A stretch of DNA of 40,049 nucleotides from Desulfobulbaceae bacterium (GTDB lineage Bacteria > Desulfobacterota > Desulfobulbia > Desulfobulbales > Desulfobulbaceae): positions 1-40,049 of the forward strand of contig JANTGH010000016.1 in NCBI GenBank assembly GCA_024763055.1, given 5' to 3'. Both the position numbers and the translations under genes were made by a program. The notes beneath the pieces are model-generated. The model did not search any database and was not told where the DNA came from. It worked only from the letters and a program-made list of their open reading frames with translations. Below are positions 8,723 to 15,455 of this stretch, one piece after another. The stretch's first letter is position 1; the number at the start of each line of letters is the position of its first letter.

Positions 8723-8829
8723 GGATTTTGCCTTTTATAAAGAGGACCTTCAAAAAAATATATTGTGTAAGCAGGAATTCAGTCTTCTTCGGGTATACGA
8801 AAGGGAAATGAAAGAAATTATTGTTTGGG

Positions 8830-8858
8830 TTGACCGGAAGAGAAAAATTTTTTATTGA
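8830..8858 (+). promoter_or_regulatory. possible promoter of ppsA
   Basis: TTGACC (8830-8835), a 17-nt spacer, then TATTGA (8853-8858) in an AT-rich stretch upstream of ppsA. The -10 is a moderate match. The resulting leader would be about 75 nt. Confidence 0.35.
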
Positions 8859-8939
8859 TATAGAGTATACAGAATATATTGAAAAATCGGTATTCGTCCG
8901 TGAATTGAAATAATTTGACACCAGCAAGGGAGAAAAAAC

Positions 8940-11381
8940 ATGGGACAAGCACACGATGAGAAATTTATCCTCTGGTTTGATGAAATCGGTATTGATGATG
9001 TGCCGTTGGTGGGAGGGAAAAATGCTTCGCTTGGTGAAATGTACCAGCATCTTACCTCTGAGGGGGTCGCTGTTCCCCATGGTTTTGCCATTACCGCCTA
9101 TGCCTATCGTTATCTGTTGAAAGAGGCCGGAGTTGAACAGCAGATTCGTGACGTCCTTGCTGATCTGGATATTGAAGATATGGAAAATCTGGCCGAGCGC
9201 GGCGAAAAGTGCCGGGACATTATCCGTCATGCCGAGTTTCCCGATGAGTTGCGCGACGCCATTATAGAGTCCTACAAGAAGATGGAAGCCGAATACGGAG
9301 AGGGTGTCGATATTGCCGTCCGTTCCTCCGCTACTGCCGAGGACCTGCCCGATGCCTCTTTTGCCGGTCAGCAGGAGACCTATCTCAATATTCACGGCTA
9401 TGACAATATCATTGAAAATTGTCGTAAATGTTTTGCCTCCCTGTTTACCAATCGTGCCATTTCTTATCGACAGCATCAGGGCTTTGGCCAGTTTGATGTT
9501 TACCTCTCCATCACTATCCAGAAGATGGTCCGTTCGGATTCCGCCTGTTCAGGTGTTATGTTTTCCATTGATACCGAGTCCGGTTTTGAAGACGCCGTTT
9601 TTATTACCGGTGCCTGGGGATTAGGAGAAAATGTTGTCCAGGGCGCGGTTAATCCGGACGAATATTATGTGTTCAAACCAACGCTTAAGGAAGGAAAACG
9701 GCCGATTGTAGGGAAAAAGGTGGGTTCCAAAGAGATTAAGATGATCTATGATAACGACCCGTCAACCGGGGAGCCGGTCAAAAATATTGATACCACGGCG
9801 GAAGAACGTCAGTCCTATGTTGTTTCTGATGATGAAATTCTGCAGCTTGCCAAATGGGCCTGTATTATCGAAGATCATTACGGCAAAGGCATGGATATTG
9901 AATGGGCTAAGGATGGCGACGGCAAGGAAATCGGAACCGGCGGCCTTTTTATTGTCCAGGCCCGGCCCGAGACCGTGCATTCTCAGGCCAACAAAGGCGC
10001 CATGGAAACATATAAGCTGCAGGAAAAAGGGAAGGTGCTTGTAGAGGGCCTTGCCGTCGGCACCAAGATAGGCCAGGGGGTGGCCCATTGTATAGCCGAT
10101 GCCAAGGATATCGGTACCTTTAAAAAAGGTGAGGTCCTGGTGACGGACATGACCGATCCCGACTGGGAGCCGATTATGAAGATCGCCGGCGCCATCGTCA
10201 CCAATCGCGGCGGACGCACCTGTCATGCGGCAATTATCTCCCGTGAGCTGGGTATCCCCTGTGTGATCGGCACGGTTGATGGAACAGAGAAGATCACGAC
10301 CGGTCAGGGGATTACGGTTTCTTCTGCCGAGGGAGAAACCGGTTATGTGTATGAAGGGCTCTTGAAATTTGAGATTGAACGGATGGATCTTGGCGACCTG
10401 CCGGAGACCAGGACCAAGATTATGATGAACCTGGCCATTCCGGAAAAGGCCTTTACCGAATGCCAGATTCCCAATGATGGTGTGGGCCTTGCCCGTGAGG
10501 AATTTGTTATCAACTCTCACATTGCCATCCATCCCCTGGCCCTTTATAATTACGAGGACTTGAAAAACTCCGATGATCCAGAAGAACGAGAAGTTGCTAA
10601 AGAAATTGAAGCCAGAACCGGCGCATATATCGATAAAAAGCAGTTCTTTGCCGATAAGGTTGCCGAGGGTGTCGGCCGGATCGCGGCTGGTTTTTATCCC
10701 AAGGATGTTATTGTCCGTCTTTCCGATTTCAAGAGTAACGAGTATGCCAATCTGTTAGGCGGGACCCTGTATGAGCCGGAAGAGGAAAATCCGATGATCG
10801 GCTGGCGCGGGGCCTCCCGTTACTACGATCCCAAGTATCGGCCCGCTTTTGAGCTTGAGTGTCAGGGGCTGCTCAAGGCGCGTAACGATATGGGCCTGAA
10901 CAATATCAAGCTGATGGTTCCCTTCTGCCGAACGCCCGAGGAAGGAAAAAAGGTTGTTGAGGTCATGCGTGACTGCGGCCTGGTCCAGGGCGAAAACGGG
11001 CTTGAGCTTTATGTCATGTGCGAGATTCCCTCAAACGTTATCTCGGCTGATGCCTTTGCCGATATCTTTGACGGTTTTTCCATCGGTTCCAATGACCTGA
11101 CCCAGTTGACCTATGGGCTTGACCGGGATTCAGGACTCATTGCCGGCATTGCCGACGAGCGGGATGAATCGGTGAAAGATATGATCCGTATGGTCATCAA
11201 GACAGCCAAACGACGTGGAAGAAAGATCGGGATCTGCGGCCAGGGGCCTTCCGACTTTCCGGAGTTTGCCACCTTCCTGGTCGAGCTTGGTATTGATTCC
11301 ATGTCCCTGATCCCTGATACAGCCATCAAAACCAGGCTGGCCGTGTATGAAAAGGAAAAAGAGATGGGGGTCGCACCGTGA
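8940..11381 (+). CDS. ppsA: phosphoenolpyruvate synthase
   Basis: Converts pyruvate, ATP and water to PEP, AMP and phosphate in gluconeogenesis. The 813 residues follow the family order: an N-terminal nucleotide-binding domain (VGGKNASLGEM near 24-34, VRSSATAEDLPDASFAGQQET near 127 onward, split motifs of one block), the mobile phosphohistidine domain with catalytic His429 in GGRTCHAAIISRE, and a C-terminal PEP/pyruvate barrel with CEIPSN and FSIGSNDLTQL near the end. GGGAG lies about 8 nt before the ATG. The gene is divergent from nifU and followed by a clear terminator, so it is probably monocistronic. Confidence 0.96.
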   Translation: MGQAHDEKFILWFDEIGIDDVPLVGGKNASLGEMYQHLTSEGVAVPHGFAITAYAYRYLLKEAGVEQQIRDVLADLDIEDMENLAERGEKCRDIIRHAEFPDELRDAIIESYKKMEAEYGEGVDIAVRSSATAEDLPDASFAGQQETYLNIHGYDNIIENCRKCFASLFTNRAISYRQHQGFGQFDVYLSITIQKMVRSDSACSGVMFSIDTESGFEDAVFITGAWGLGENVVQGAVNPDEYYVFKPTLKEGKRPIVGKKVGSKEIKMIYDNDPSTGEPVKNIDTTAEERQSYVVSDDEILQLAKWACIIEDHYGKGMDIEWAKDGDGKEIGTGGLFIVQARPETVHSQANKGAMETYKLQEKGKVLVEGLAVGTKIGQGVAHCIADAKDIGTFKKGEVLVTDMTDPDWEPIMKIAGAIVTNRGGRTCHAAIISRELGIPCVIGTVDGTEKITTGQGITVSSAEGETGYVYEGLLKFEIERMDLGDLPETRTKIMMNLAIPEKAFTECQIPNDGVGLAREEFVINSHIAIHPLALYNYEDLKNSDDPEEREVAKEIEARTGAYIDKKQFFADKVAEGVGRIAAGFYPKDVIVRLSDFKSNEYANLLGGTLYEPEEENPMIGWRGASRYYDPKYRPAFELECQGLLKARNDMGLNNIKLMVPFCRTPEEGKKVVEVMRDCGLVQGENGLELYVMCEIPSNVISADAFADIFDGFSIGSNDLTQLTYGLDRDSGLIAGIADERDESVKDMIRMVIKTAKRRGRKIGICGQGPSDFPEFATFLVELGIDSMSLIPDTAIKTRLAVYEKEKEMGVAP

Positions 11382-11403
11382 TCCGGTAACGCATAAAAGT
11401 ATC

Positions 11404-11436
11404 AAAAGGGCGGGCCATTGGCTCCGCCCTTTTTTT
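11404..11436 (+). terminator. rho-independent terminator of ppsA
   Basis: AAAAGGGCGG (11404-11413) pairs with CCGCCC and the T-run starting at 11424. The GC-rich core is followed by seven T residues (11430-11436). It lies 22 nt after the ppsA stop. Confidence 0.92.
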
Positions 11437-11656
11437 GTTTGGTGGCCTGAGAGTTGAGTATGGTCTCCCCGAACAGCTGACTGAACCGCAGGCAGCTTGC
11501 GCTGGGAATTTTTGGAAAAAAGAGTAGCCGAAGGCGGCATCAGGGTTCCTGTTTTTCCGCTGAATCCCTTACGAATCGCCGGATTCCCTATCGTGGCCTT
11601 TCTGACCGGAAAGTGATTTCTTGTCAGCTTATCAACCATAAGGGAAAGGAGTTGTT

Positions 11657-11974
11657 ATGAAAGTGGTTCTGTTAAATGCTTTTCTAATGGTTTAAATACT
11701 CGTATTTTTACCTGTTTCGCAGCTGGCGGCAGTCAGCAATGAGCCAGTGACCAGGGTGGTGGTAATTCCGCTGGGTGGAAGGGCGAACGGGACGGCAACC
11801 GTCGTTGATGTTTTCAAAGGAAAAGCTTTTTCGAGCAGCGCCGGAGAAGGGATTACTGGAACCCGACCGCCGGCGCCCGTCCCTCAGACAGGAATTTCGG
11901 CTTGCGTGGATCAAGGTGTCATCGATTGCGCGGGAACCGAAATAAATATAGAACAAATAGGGTCGAATAAATAG
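11657..11974 (+). pseudogene. broken and truncated exported protein gene (DUF1566-type N-terminus)
   Basis: An ideal ribosome-binding site (AAAGGAG) precedes ATG 11657. The frame reads MKVVLLNAFLMV, hits TAA at 11693-11695, and continues in the same frame as ILVFLPVSQLAA. Together these form a normal signal peptide interrupted by one stop. Beyond it the frame stays open to 11974 and reads VVVIPLGG, ADV/VVDVFKGKAF, GITGTRPPAPVPQTG and IDCAGTE. From memory, this resembles the N-terminal part of secreted DUF1566-type proteins of Desulfobacterota. Such proteins normally continue for hundreds of residues; here the similarity ends near 11938 and runs into copies of AAATAGGGTCG. It is most likely a decayed remnant with a nonsense mutation and a lost 3' end. 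Suppression of the stop cannot be ruled out. Confidence 0.6.
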
Positions 11975-11979
11975 GGTCG
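11955..11979 (+). repeat. direct repeat AAATAGGGTCG at the truncation junction
   Basis: The 11-mer AAATAGGGTCG occurs at 11955-11965 and 11969-11979, followed by GAGTAAAATTAAAT. It sits where the exported-protein remnant ends. GGGTC(A/G)GAGTAAAATTAA-like words are, from memory, found beside REP/RAYT-type elements in related genomes. Here there is no transposase. The rest of the gap to 12179 holds only small hairpins (CCGCC-GTTA-GGCGG at 12024-12037). Confidence 0.4.
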
Positions 11980-12179
11980 GAGTAAAATTAAATCACAAGG
12001 AAGTTGATAGACGTTCTTTTTTTCCGCCGTTAGGCGGCAAATCAAGGGCAGGCGACGGCGCTACCCGTTGACTTTCTGTATATTCATTCAAGCGCACTGT
12101 TGTCGTATACGGCCCTATTATGTTCTAAATGATCCGGTGAATTGAATTGGTTCTATCCGTTGGGAATGGGCTGCGCCCA

Positions 12180-12500
12180 TTAAATAGGCGGGGCTATGGT
12201 GACGACAATCCGCATGTCCGTGTCGGCTCGAACCCCGTGCGGTTCCCGGATGTCCGAGATCAGCATGTCGCCGGTTTTTGCTTGGATAACGGCCTCATTA
12301 TCGCCTAAAAATGCGCCTTCGCCTTCAATGACAAGAATGCTCAACTGCCCATCCAGATCATGGGAGTGAATGGGAAAGACATGGCCTGCCTTGAGGTTGA
12401 AGTTGAGAATCTTGAAATATTCCGAGTCGTGGAGAACTATGCTTTTCATACCCAGGGGATTAAATACCCGGCTGTCGGCAAGTGCCAGTTTTTTCATCAT
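12180..12500 (-). CDS. small cupin-domain protein
   Basis: A 106-residue single cupin barrel. The first cupin motif is HVFPIHSHDLDGQLSILVIEGE near 40-61 (His, His and Glu-type positions for a metal are partly present). The second half has GDMLISDIREPHGVRA near 83-98, with a second-motif His. Such proteins bind a metal and often sense or modify small molecules; a specific substrate cannot be assigned. Start at 12500 (or the adjacent ATG at 12497), with AAGGAG 8 nt upstream. It lies 12 nt downstream of the MscS gene on the same strand, so it is probably co-transcribed. Confidence 0.8.
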   Translation of the reverse strand: MMKKLALADSRVFNPLGMKSIVLHDSEYFKILNFNLKAGHVFPIHSHDLDGQLSILVIEGEGAFLGDNEAVIQAKTGDMLISDIREPHGVRADTDMRIVVTIAPPI

Positions 12501-12512
12501 GGTGTTTTCTCC

Positions 12513-13655
12513 TTACAGTGTATCGTAATCTGCTGAATCATCGTCAGCAGGGTATTTTTTCACTCTTTCCGTCAAATTCACATCTCGCTTGGGAAAGGGA
12601 ATCTCAATTCCCCGTTCCTGAAAGGCGCTATGGATCATCTTCAGCAGGTTATGGGTCTCCCTGCCCCGGTGACGGGGATCCTGCACCCAGACCAACAGTT
12701 GAAAATGAATGGCGGAGTCGCCGAAACTGCGCACCCGTACCCGGGGCAGAGGTTTGTCGGCCAGAGCATTGTTTTGTTTGGCCACGGCAAGCAGGGTTTT
12801 TTCAACGAGCCGCAGGTCGCTGTCATAGCCGACACCCACATCAAGCCGGATCCGGTAACGGGGTTCCGGAGCCGACTGGTTGATAATCTTGGTCGTCGAC
12901 ATGATGGAGTTGGGTATCGTGATCAGGATGTCGTCCCTGGTTTTGATTTTGGTCGACCGGATGCCGACTTCAACCACCTCGCCACGTTCTCCCGTGTCTA
13001 AAATAATATAATCACCTACCTTGTAGGCCGCATCGATAAATAGGGCTATGCCGCCGAAAAAGTTGGCCAGCGTATCCTTGGCGGCAAGAGCTATGGCAAT
13101 ACCGATAATACCGGCCGAGGCAAAAAGCGGCGTCAGGTTGACATTCCAGATGACCAATCCCCAGAGAATACCGGTAAACAGGAGAACAATGCGGGAAATG
13201 TTCTTGATCATGTAGAAATGGGTCTTGTCTATTTTGCTCAGCGCCCATTCCATATTATGCTCATCCATGGCCGTAATCTCCCGGATAAGGGAGAACCACC
13301 AAACCATGAGGATCAGGGTTTTGACAATATTGGGAAGTACTATGTTCCACGGGGCATCGAATGCCGGTTCAAGCAGGACGGCGTGCATGATGCCTAACAA
13401 AAAGATCGACCAGCAGATAGGCCTGTGAACAATCTCCATTATTCGTTCATCGGCCTGCCAATGGGTACGGGCGGCAATACGAATAAGGAGCCGATCTATA
13501 AAAAGATCAGCCGCTTTGGCCAAAACAGCATAAAAGAAAATAAGCAGGAAGCGCTGGCCTAACTGGAAACGGCTGAGCTCATGCAGGAAATAGGAAAATT
13601 GTGTTTTTGCAATCTGCAGCAGCGTATCGAAATCCATGGTTATCCCAGAAAACAT
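12513..13655 (-). CDS. MscS-family mechanosensitive channel
   Basis: A 380-residue inner-membrane channel. About four hydrophobic segments occupy the first half. They are followed by the MscS pore helix and beta-domain signature: GIAIALAAKDTLANFFGG, then FIDAAYKVGDYIIL, GEVVEVGIRSTKIKT and an ITIPNS motif. The C-terminal alpha-beta domain contains RIRLDVGVGYDSD. It opens under membrane tension to release solutes during hypo-osmotic shock. The annotated ATG (13655) overlaps the upstream Trm112-like stop as TGATG; an internal ATG at 13637 (MDFDTLL) with GGGA upstream is an alternative start. Confidence 0.92.
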   Translation of the reverse strand: MFSGITMDFDTLLQIAKTQFSYFLHELSRFQLGQRFLLIFFYAVLAKAADLFIDRLLIRIAARTHWQADERIMEIVHRPICWSIFLLGIMHAVLLEPAFDAPWNIVLPNIVKTLILMVWWFSLIREITAMDEHNMEWALSKIDKTHFYMIKNISRIVLLFTGILWGLVIWNVNLTPLFASAGIIGIAIALAAKDTLANFFGGIALFIDAAYKVGDYIILDTGERGEVVEVGIRSTKIKTRDDILITIPNSIMSTTKIINQSAPEPRYRIRLDVGVGYDSDLRLVEKTLLAVAKQNNALADKPLPRVRVRSFGDSAIHFQLLVWVQDPRHRGRETHNLLKMIHSAFQERGIEIPFPKRDVNLTERVKKYPADDDSADYDTL

Positions 13656-13837
13656 CAGGATGATTTTTCATTGAAAAGAGGTTTGGCTTCATCGATCAGC
13701 ATGATGGGGATGTCATCCCGGATTTCATAGGTCAGCTTGCAGGTTTCGCATATAAGGCCGTTTTTTTCTTTATTGAGCTTGACTTCCCCCTTGCATCTCG
13801 GGCAGGCGAGAATATCGAGCAGTTCCTGTTTTATCAT
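13655..13837 (-). CDS. Trm112/UPF0434-family zinc-ribbon protein
   Basis: A 60-residue protein with CPRC (near 12-15) and CETC (near 34-37) spaced as in the Trm112/YcaR family. These small zinc-ribbon proteins serve in eukaryotes and archaea as partners of methyltransferases; the bacterial versions are poorly characterised. The ATG at 13837 has AGGAGA just upstream. It is the first gene of a likely Trm112-mscS-cupin operon transcribed away from the divergent molybdopterin gene. Confidence 0.88.
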   Translation of the reverse strand: MIKQELLDILACPRCKGEVKLNKEKNGLICETCKLTYEIRDDIPIMLIDEAKPLFNEKSS

Positions 13838-13878
13838 GCGTTGTCTCCTGTTATCGATGGTGGTGAATTAGGATCGCG

Positions 13879-14023
13879 GGAAAAAATAATTATTCCATTC
13901 TGCTTGTCTTTTGTCCCAGTTTCTACGTTATGAAAAGGGTTACATATTCCCAATATGCGCTCCTTTTCACGCCTTGAATCTGGAACAAAATTCGGCGCAT
14001 TATTGGATAATTATTATTTTTCC
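13879..14023. repeat. structured element family 1, copy A
   Basis: A 145-nt near-palindrome with four nested stems. The outer AT-rich stem (13879-13897 with 14004-14023) encloses TTTTGTCCCAGTTTC (13909-13923) paired with GAATCTGGAACAAAA (13976-13990). Inside are GAAAAGG/CCTTTTC (13932-13938 with 13962-13968), a 4x4 internal loop (GTTA/CGCT), and CATAT/ATATG closing TCCCA. Copy B at 30770-30892 keeps TGCTTGTCTTTT, GTTACATA, TATGC, CGCCTTGA and ACAAAA in order, while the 7-bp stem has a different but still paired sequence. It lies between divergent genes and 70 bp upstream of a strong plus-strand promoter, so it is outside that mRNA. Confidence 0.65.
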
Positions 14024-14058
14024 GTGACCCTAACGTGATTGCATTATCGATTCTGTTT

Positions 14059-14072
14059 GCCGGCATGCCGGC
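14059..14072. promoter_or_regulatory. 14-bp perfect palindrome, possible operator
   Basis: GCCGGCATGCCGGC is a perfect GC-rich dyad in an AT-rich intergenic region. It lies 20 bp upstream of the -35 box of the promoter for the molybdopterin-binding protein, a typical position for an activator site. The binding protein is unknown. Confidence 0.35.
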
Positions 14073-14092
14073 TGGATCGTTTGTATCAATAA

Positions 14093-14121
14093 TTGACGAT
14101 GACAGCGAAAGATCGTATAAC
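14093..14121 (+). promoter_or_regulatory. sigma-70-like promoter of the molybdopterin-binding protein gene
   Basis: TTGACG (14093-14098), exactly 17 nt, then TATAAC (14116-14121), both five of six matches to consensus. Transcription would begin near 14128, about 60 nt before the chosen start codon. Confidence 0.6.
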
Positions 14122-14188
14122 TTCTTTCTGCCAACCATCATGCATAATTTTTACATTATTTTCAATAGAACTTGGAGCAGTCAGGCAA

Positions 14189-15214
14189 ATGAAAAAAAGT
14201 ATTCCAGTGGATCAGGCCGTGGGTATGGTCCTGCCGCATGATATTACGGAAATCGTCAAGGATGAATTTAAGGGTTGTGCTTTCAAGAAGGGCCATATTA
14301 TCCGTATGAAAGATGTTGAACATCTCAGGCGTCTTGGCAAAGAGCATATCTATGTTCTGGAGTTGTCCGAAAATGAAATTCATGAAAATGAAGCTGCCCG
14401 GCTTATGGCTGCAGTTCTCTCCGGTGACGGAACCGAGTACGGTGATAAGGTCGTGGAAGGCAAAGTATCCATCAGAGCATCCTGTGACGGCCTGCTCAAA
14501 ATTAATAAGGAGGCCTTGCTGAAGTTTAACTTGCTCGGTGAGGTGATGTGCTCAACCCTGCAGACAAATACTCCGGTGAAGAAGGGTGAGCAGGTGGCTG
14601 CCAGTCGGTTGATTCCGCTGGTCGGCAGCCGGGCGTTGGTGGAGAAAGCTGTTGCCGTTGCTGGTGAAGGGGCGGCGATTGCCCGTGTTCTACCGCTTAA
14701 AAAAGCACGGGCCGGGTTGGTTATCACCGGTTCTGAGGTGTTCTATGGCCGTATTGAGGACAGGTTTGAACAGGTGCTGCGCGAAAAGTTGGCCGAGTTA
14801 GGTTCCGAGGTGGCCATGGTAGGTTTTGCCCCGGACGATCCCCAAAAGATTGCCGCGGAAATTCACAAGTGCCTTGATGCCGGAGCCGACCTGATTGTCA
14901 CATCCGGCGGTATGTCTGTTGATCCCGACGATGTCACCCGCAAAGGTATTAAAGCGGCCGGTGCCGAAGATACGGTCTATGGAACACCTGTCCTGCCCGG
15001 GGCCATGTTTCTTGTCGGGCGGATCGGCGCGGTACCGGTTATGGGCCTGCCTGCCTGCGGAATGTTTTACAAAATTACGGTTTTTGATCTGATTTTGTCA
15101 AGGATTCTGACCGGAGAGAGCATCGGGCGGAGGGAACTGGCGGATATGGGACACGGGGGCCTGTGTAGAAATTGCAAACAGTGCCGATATCCGGTCTGTA
15201 ATTTCGGTAAATAG
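14189..15214 (+). CDS. MoeA/MogA-like molybdopterin-binding protein with Cys-rich tail
   Basis: Start chosen at ATG 14189 (MKKSIPVDQAVGMVLPHDIT). The longer frame from 14093 begins inside the predicted promoter. The 341 residues start with a MoeA-like segment (GMVLPHDITEIV, FKKGHIIR) and end with a MoCF/MogA-type molybdopterin-binding domain: LVITGSEVFYGRIED, then DLIVTSGGMSVDPDDVTRKG, GTPVLPGAMFLVG and GLPACGMFYK. The last 20 residues hold C-x2-C-x2-C-x3-C (CRNCKQCRYPVC), absent from ordinary MoeA, and could bind iron or zinc. The protein is shorter than true MoeA (about 400). A role in molybdenum or tungsten cofactor handling is likely; the exact step is unknown. Confidence 0.82.
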   Translation: MKKSIPVDQAVGMVLPHDITEIVKDEFKGCAFKKGHIIRMKDVEHLRRLGKEHIYVLELSENEIHENEAARLMAAVLSGDGTEYGDKVVEGKVSIRASCDGLLKINKEALLKFNLLGEVMCSTLQTNTPVKKGEQVAASRLIPLVGSRALVEKAVAVAGEGAAIARVLPLKKARAGLVITGSEVFYGRIEDRFEQVLREKLAELGSEVAMVGFAPDDPQKIAAEIHKCLDAGADLIVTSGGMSVDPDDVTRKGIKAAGAEDTVYGTPVLPGAMFLVGRIGAVPVMGLPACGMFYKITVFDLILSRILTGESIGRRELADMGHGGLCRNCKQCRYPVCNFGK

Positions 15215-15357
15215 ATCTTATGGCCTGTTTGTTGCAATCGGGAGGGAGTGCGTTGGTTCTGTTTACCTGCCTTCAAGTATTTAAATAGAGCGCCAACGTG
15301 TTGCCGGGAGAAGTATCCGGTAGAGCTGATGTCCCGGTGAGCTTGGGGCTATTTCAT

Positions 15358-15386
15358 TTGCCATAACTCGGTGAAACTGCTATTCT
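15358..15386 (+). promoter_or_regulatory. possible promoter of the CFI-box protein gene and gsp operon
   Basis: TTGCCA (15358-15363), 17-nt spacer, TATTCT (15381-15386). Start would be near 15393, about 60 nt before the ATG at 15456. No other strong promoter was recognised before gspG, so this could serve the whole unit. Confidence 0.4.
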
Positions 15387-15455
15387 GTTATATAGACTAC
15401 GCTCATTTTTTCCATATACCGTACTACCGTACCCTCTTGATCGGGAGATGGGGTT

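Noticed and set aside
8673-9476. 267-codon minus-strand frame across the nifU-ppsA gap
   Set aside because: Mostly antisense to ppsA, with low-complexity product and no start signal.
9762-10532. 256-codon minus-strand frame
   Set aside because: Antisense shadow inside ppsA; the ppsA frame has intact motifs throughout.
12024-12037. CCGCC-GTTA-GGCGG hairpin as a terminator
   Set aside because: The T-run lies before the hairpin on the plus strand and becomes an A-run on the minus strand, so it does not fit an intrinsic terminator in either direction.
15215-15455. Possible cyclic-di-GMP or Moco riboswitch between the molybdopterin gene and the CFI-box gene
   Set aside because: No conserved riboswitch core could be recognised by eye; only short repeats were seen.
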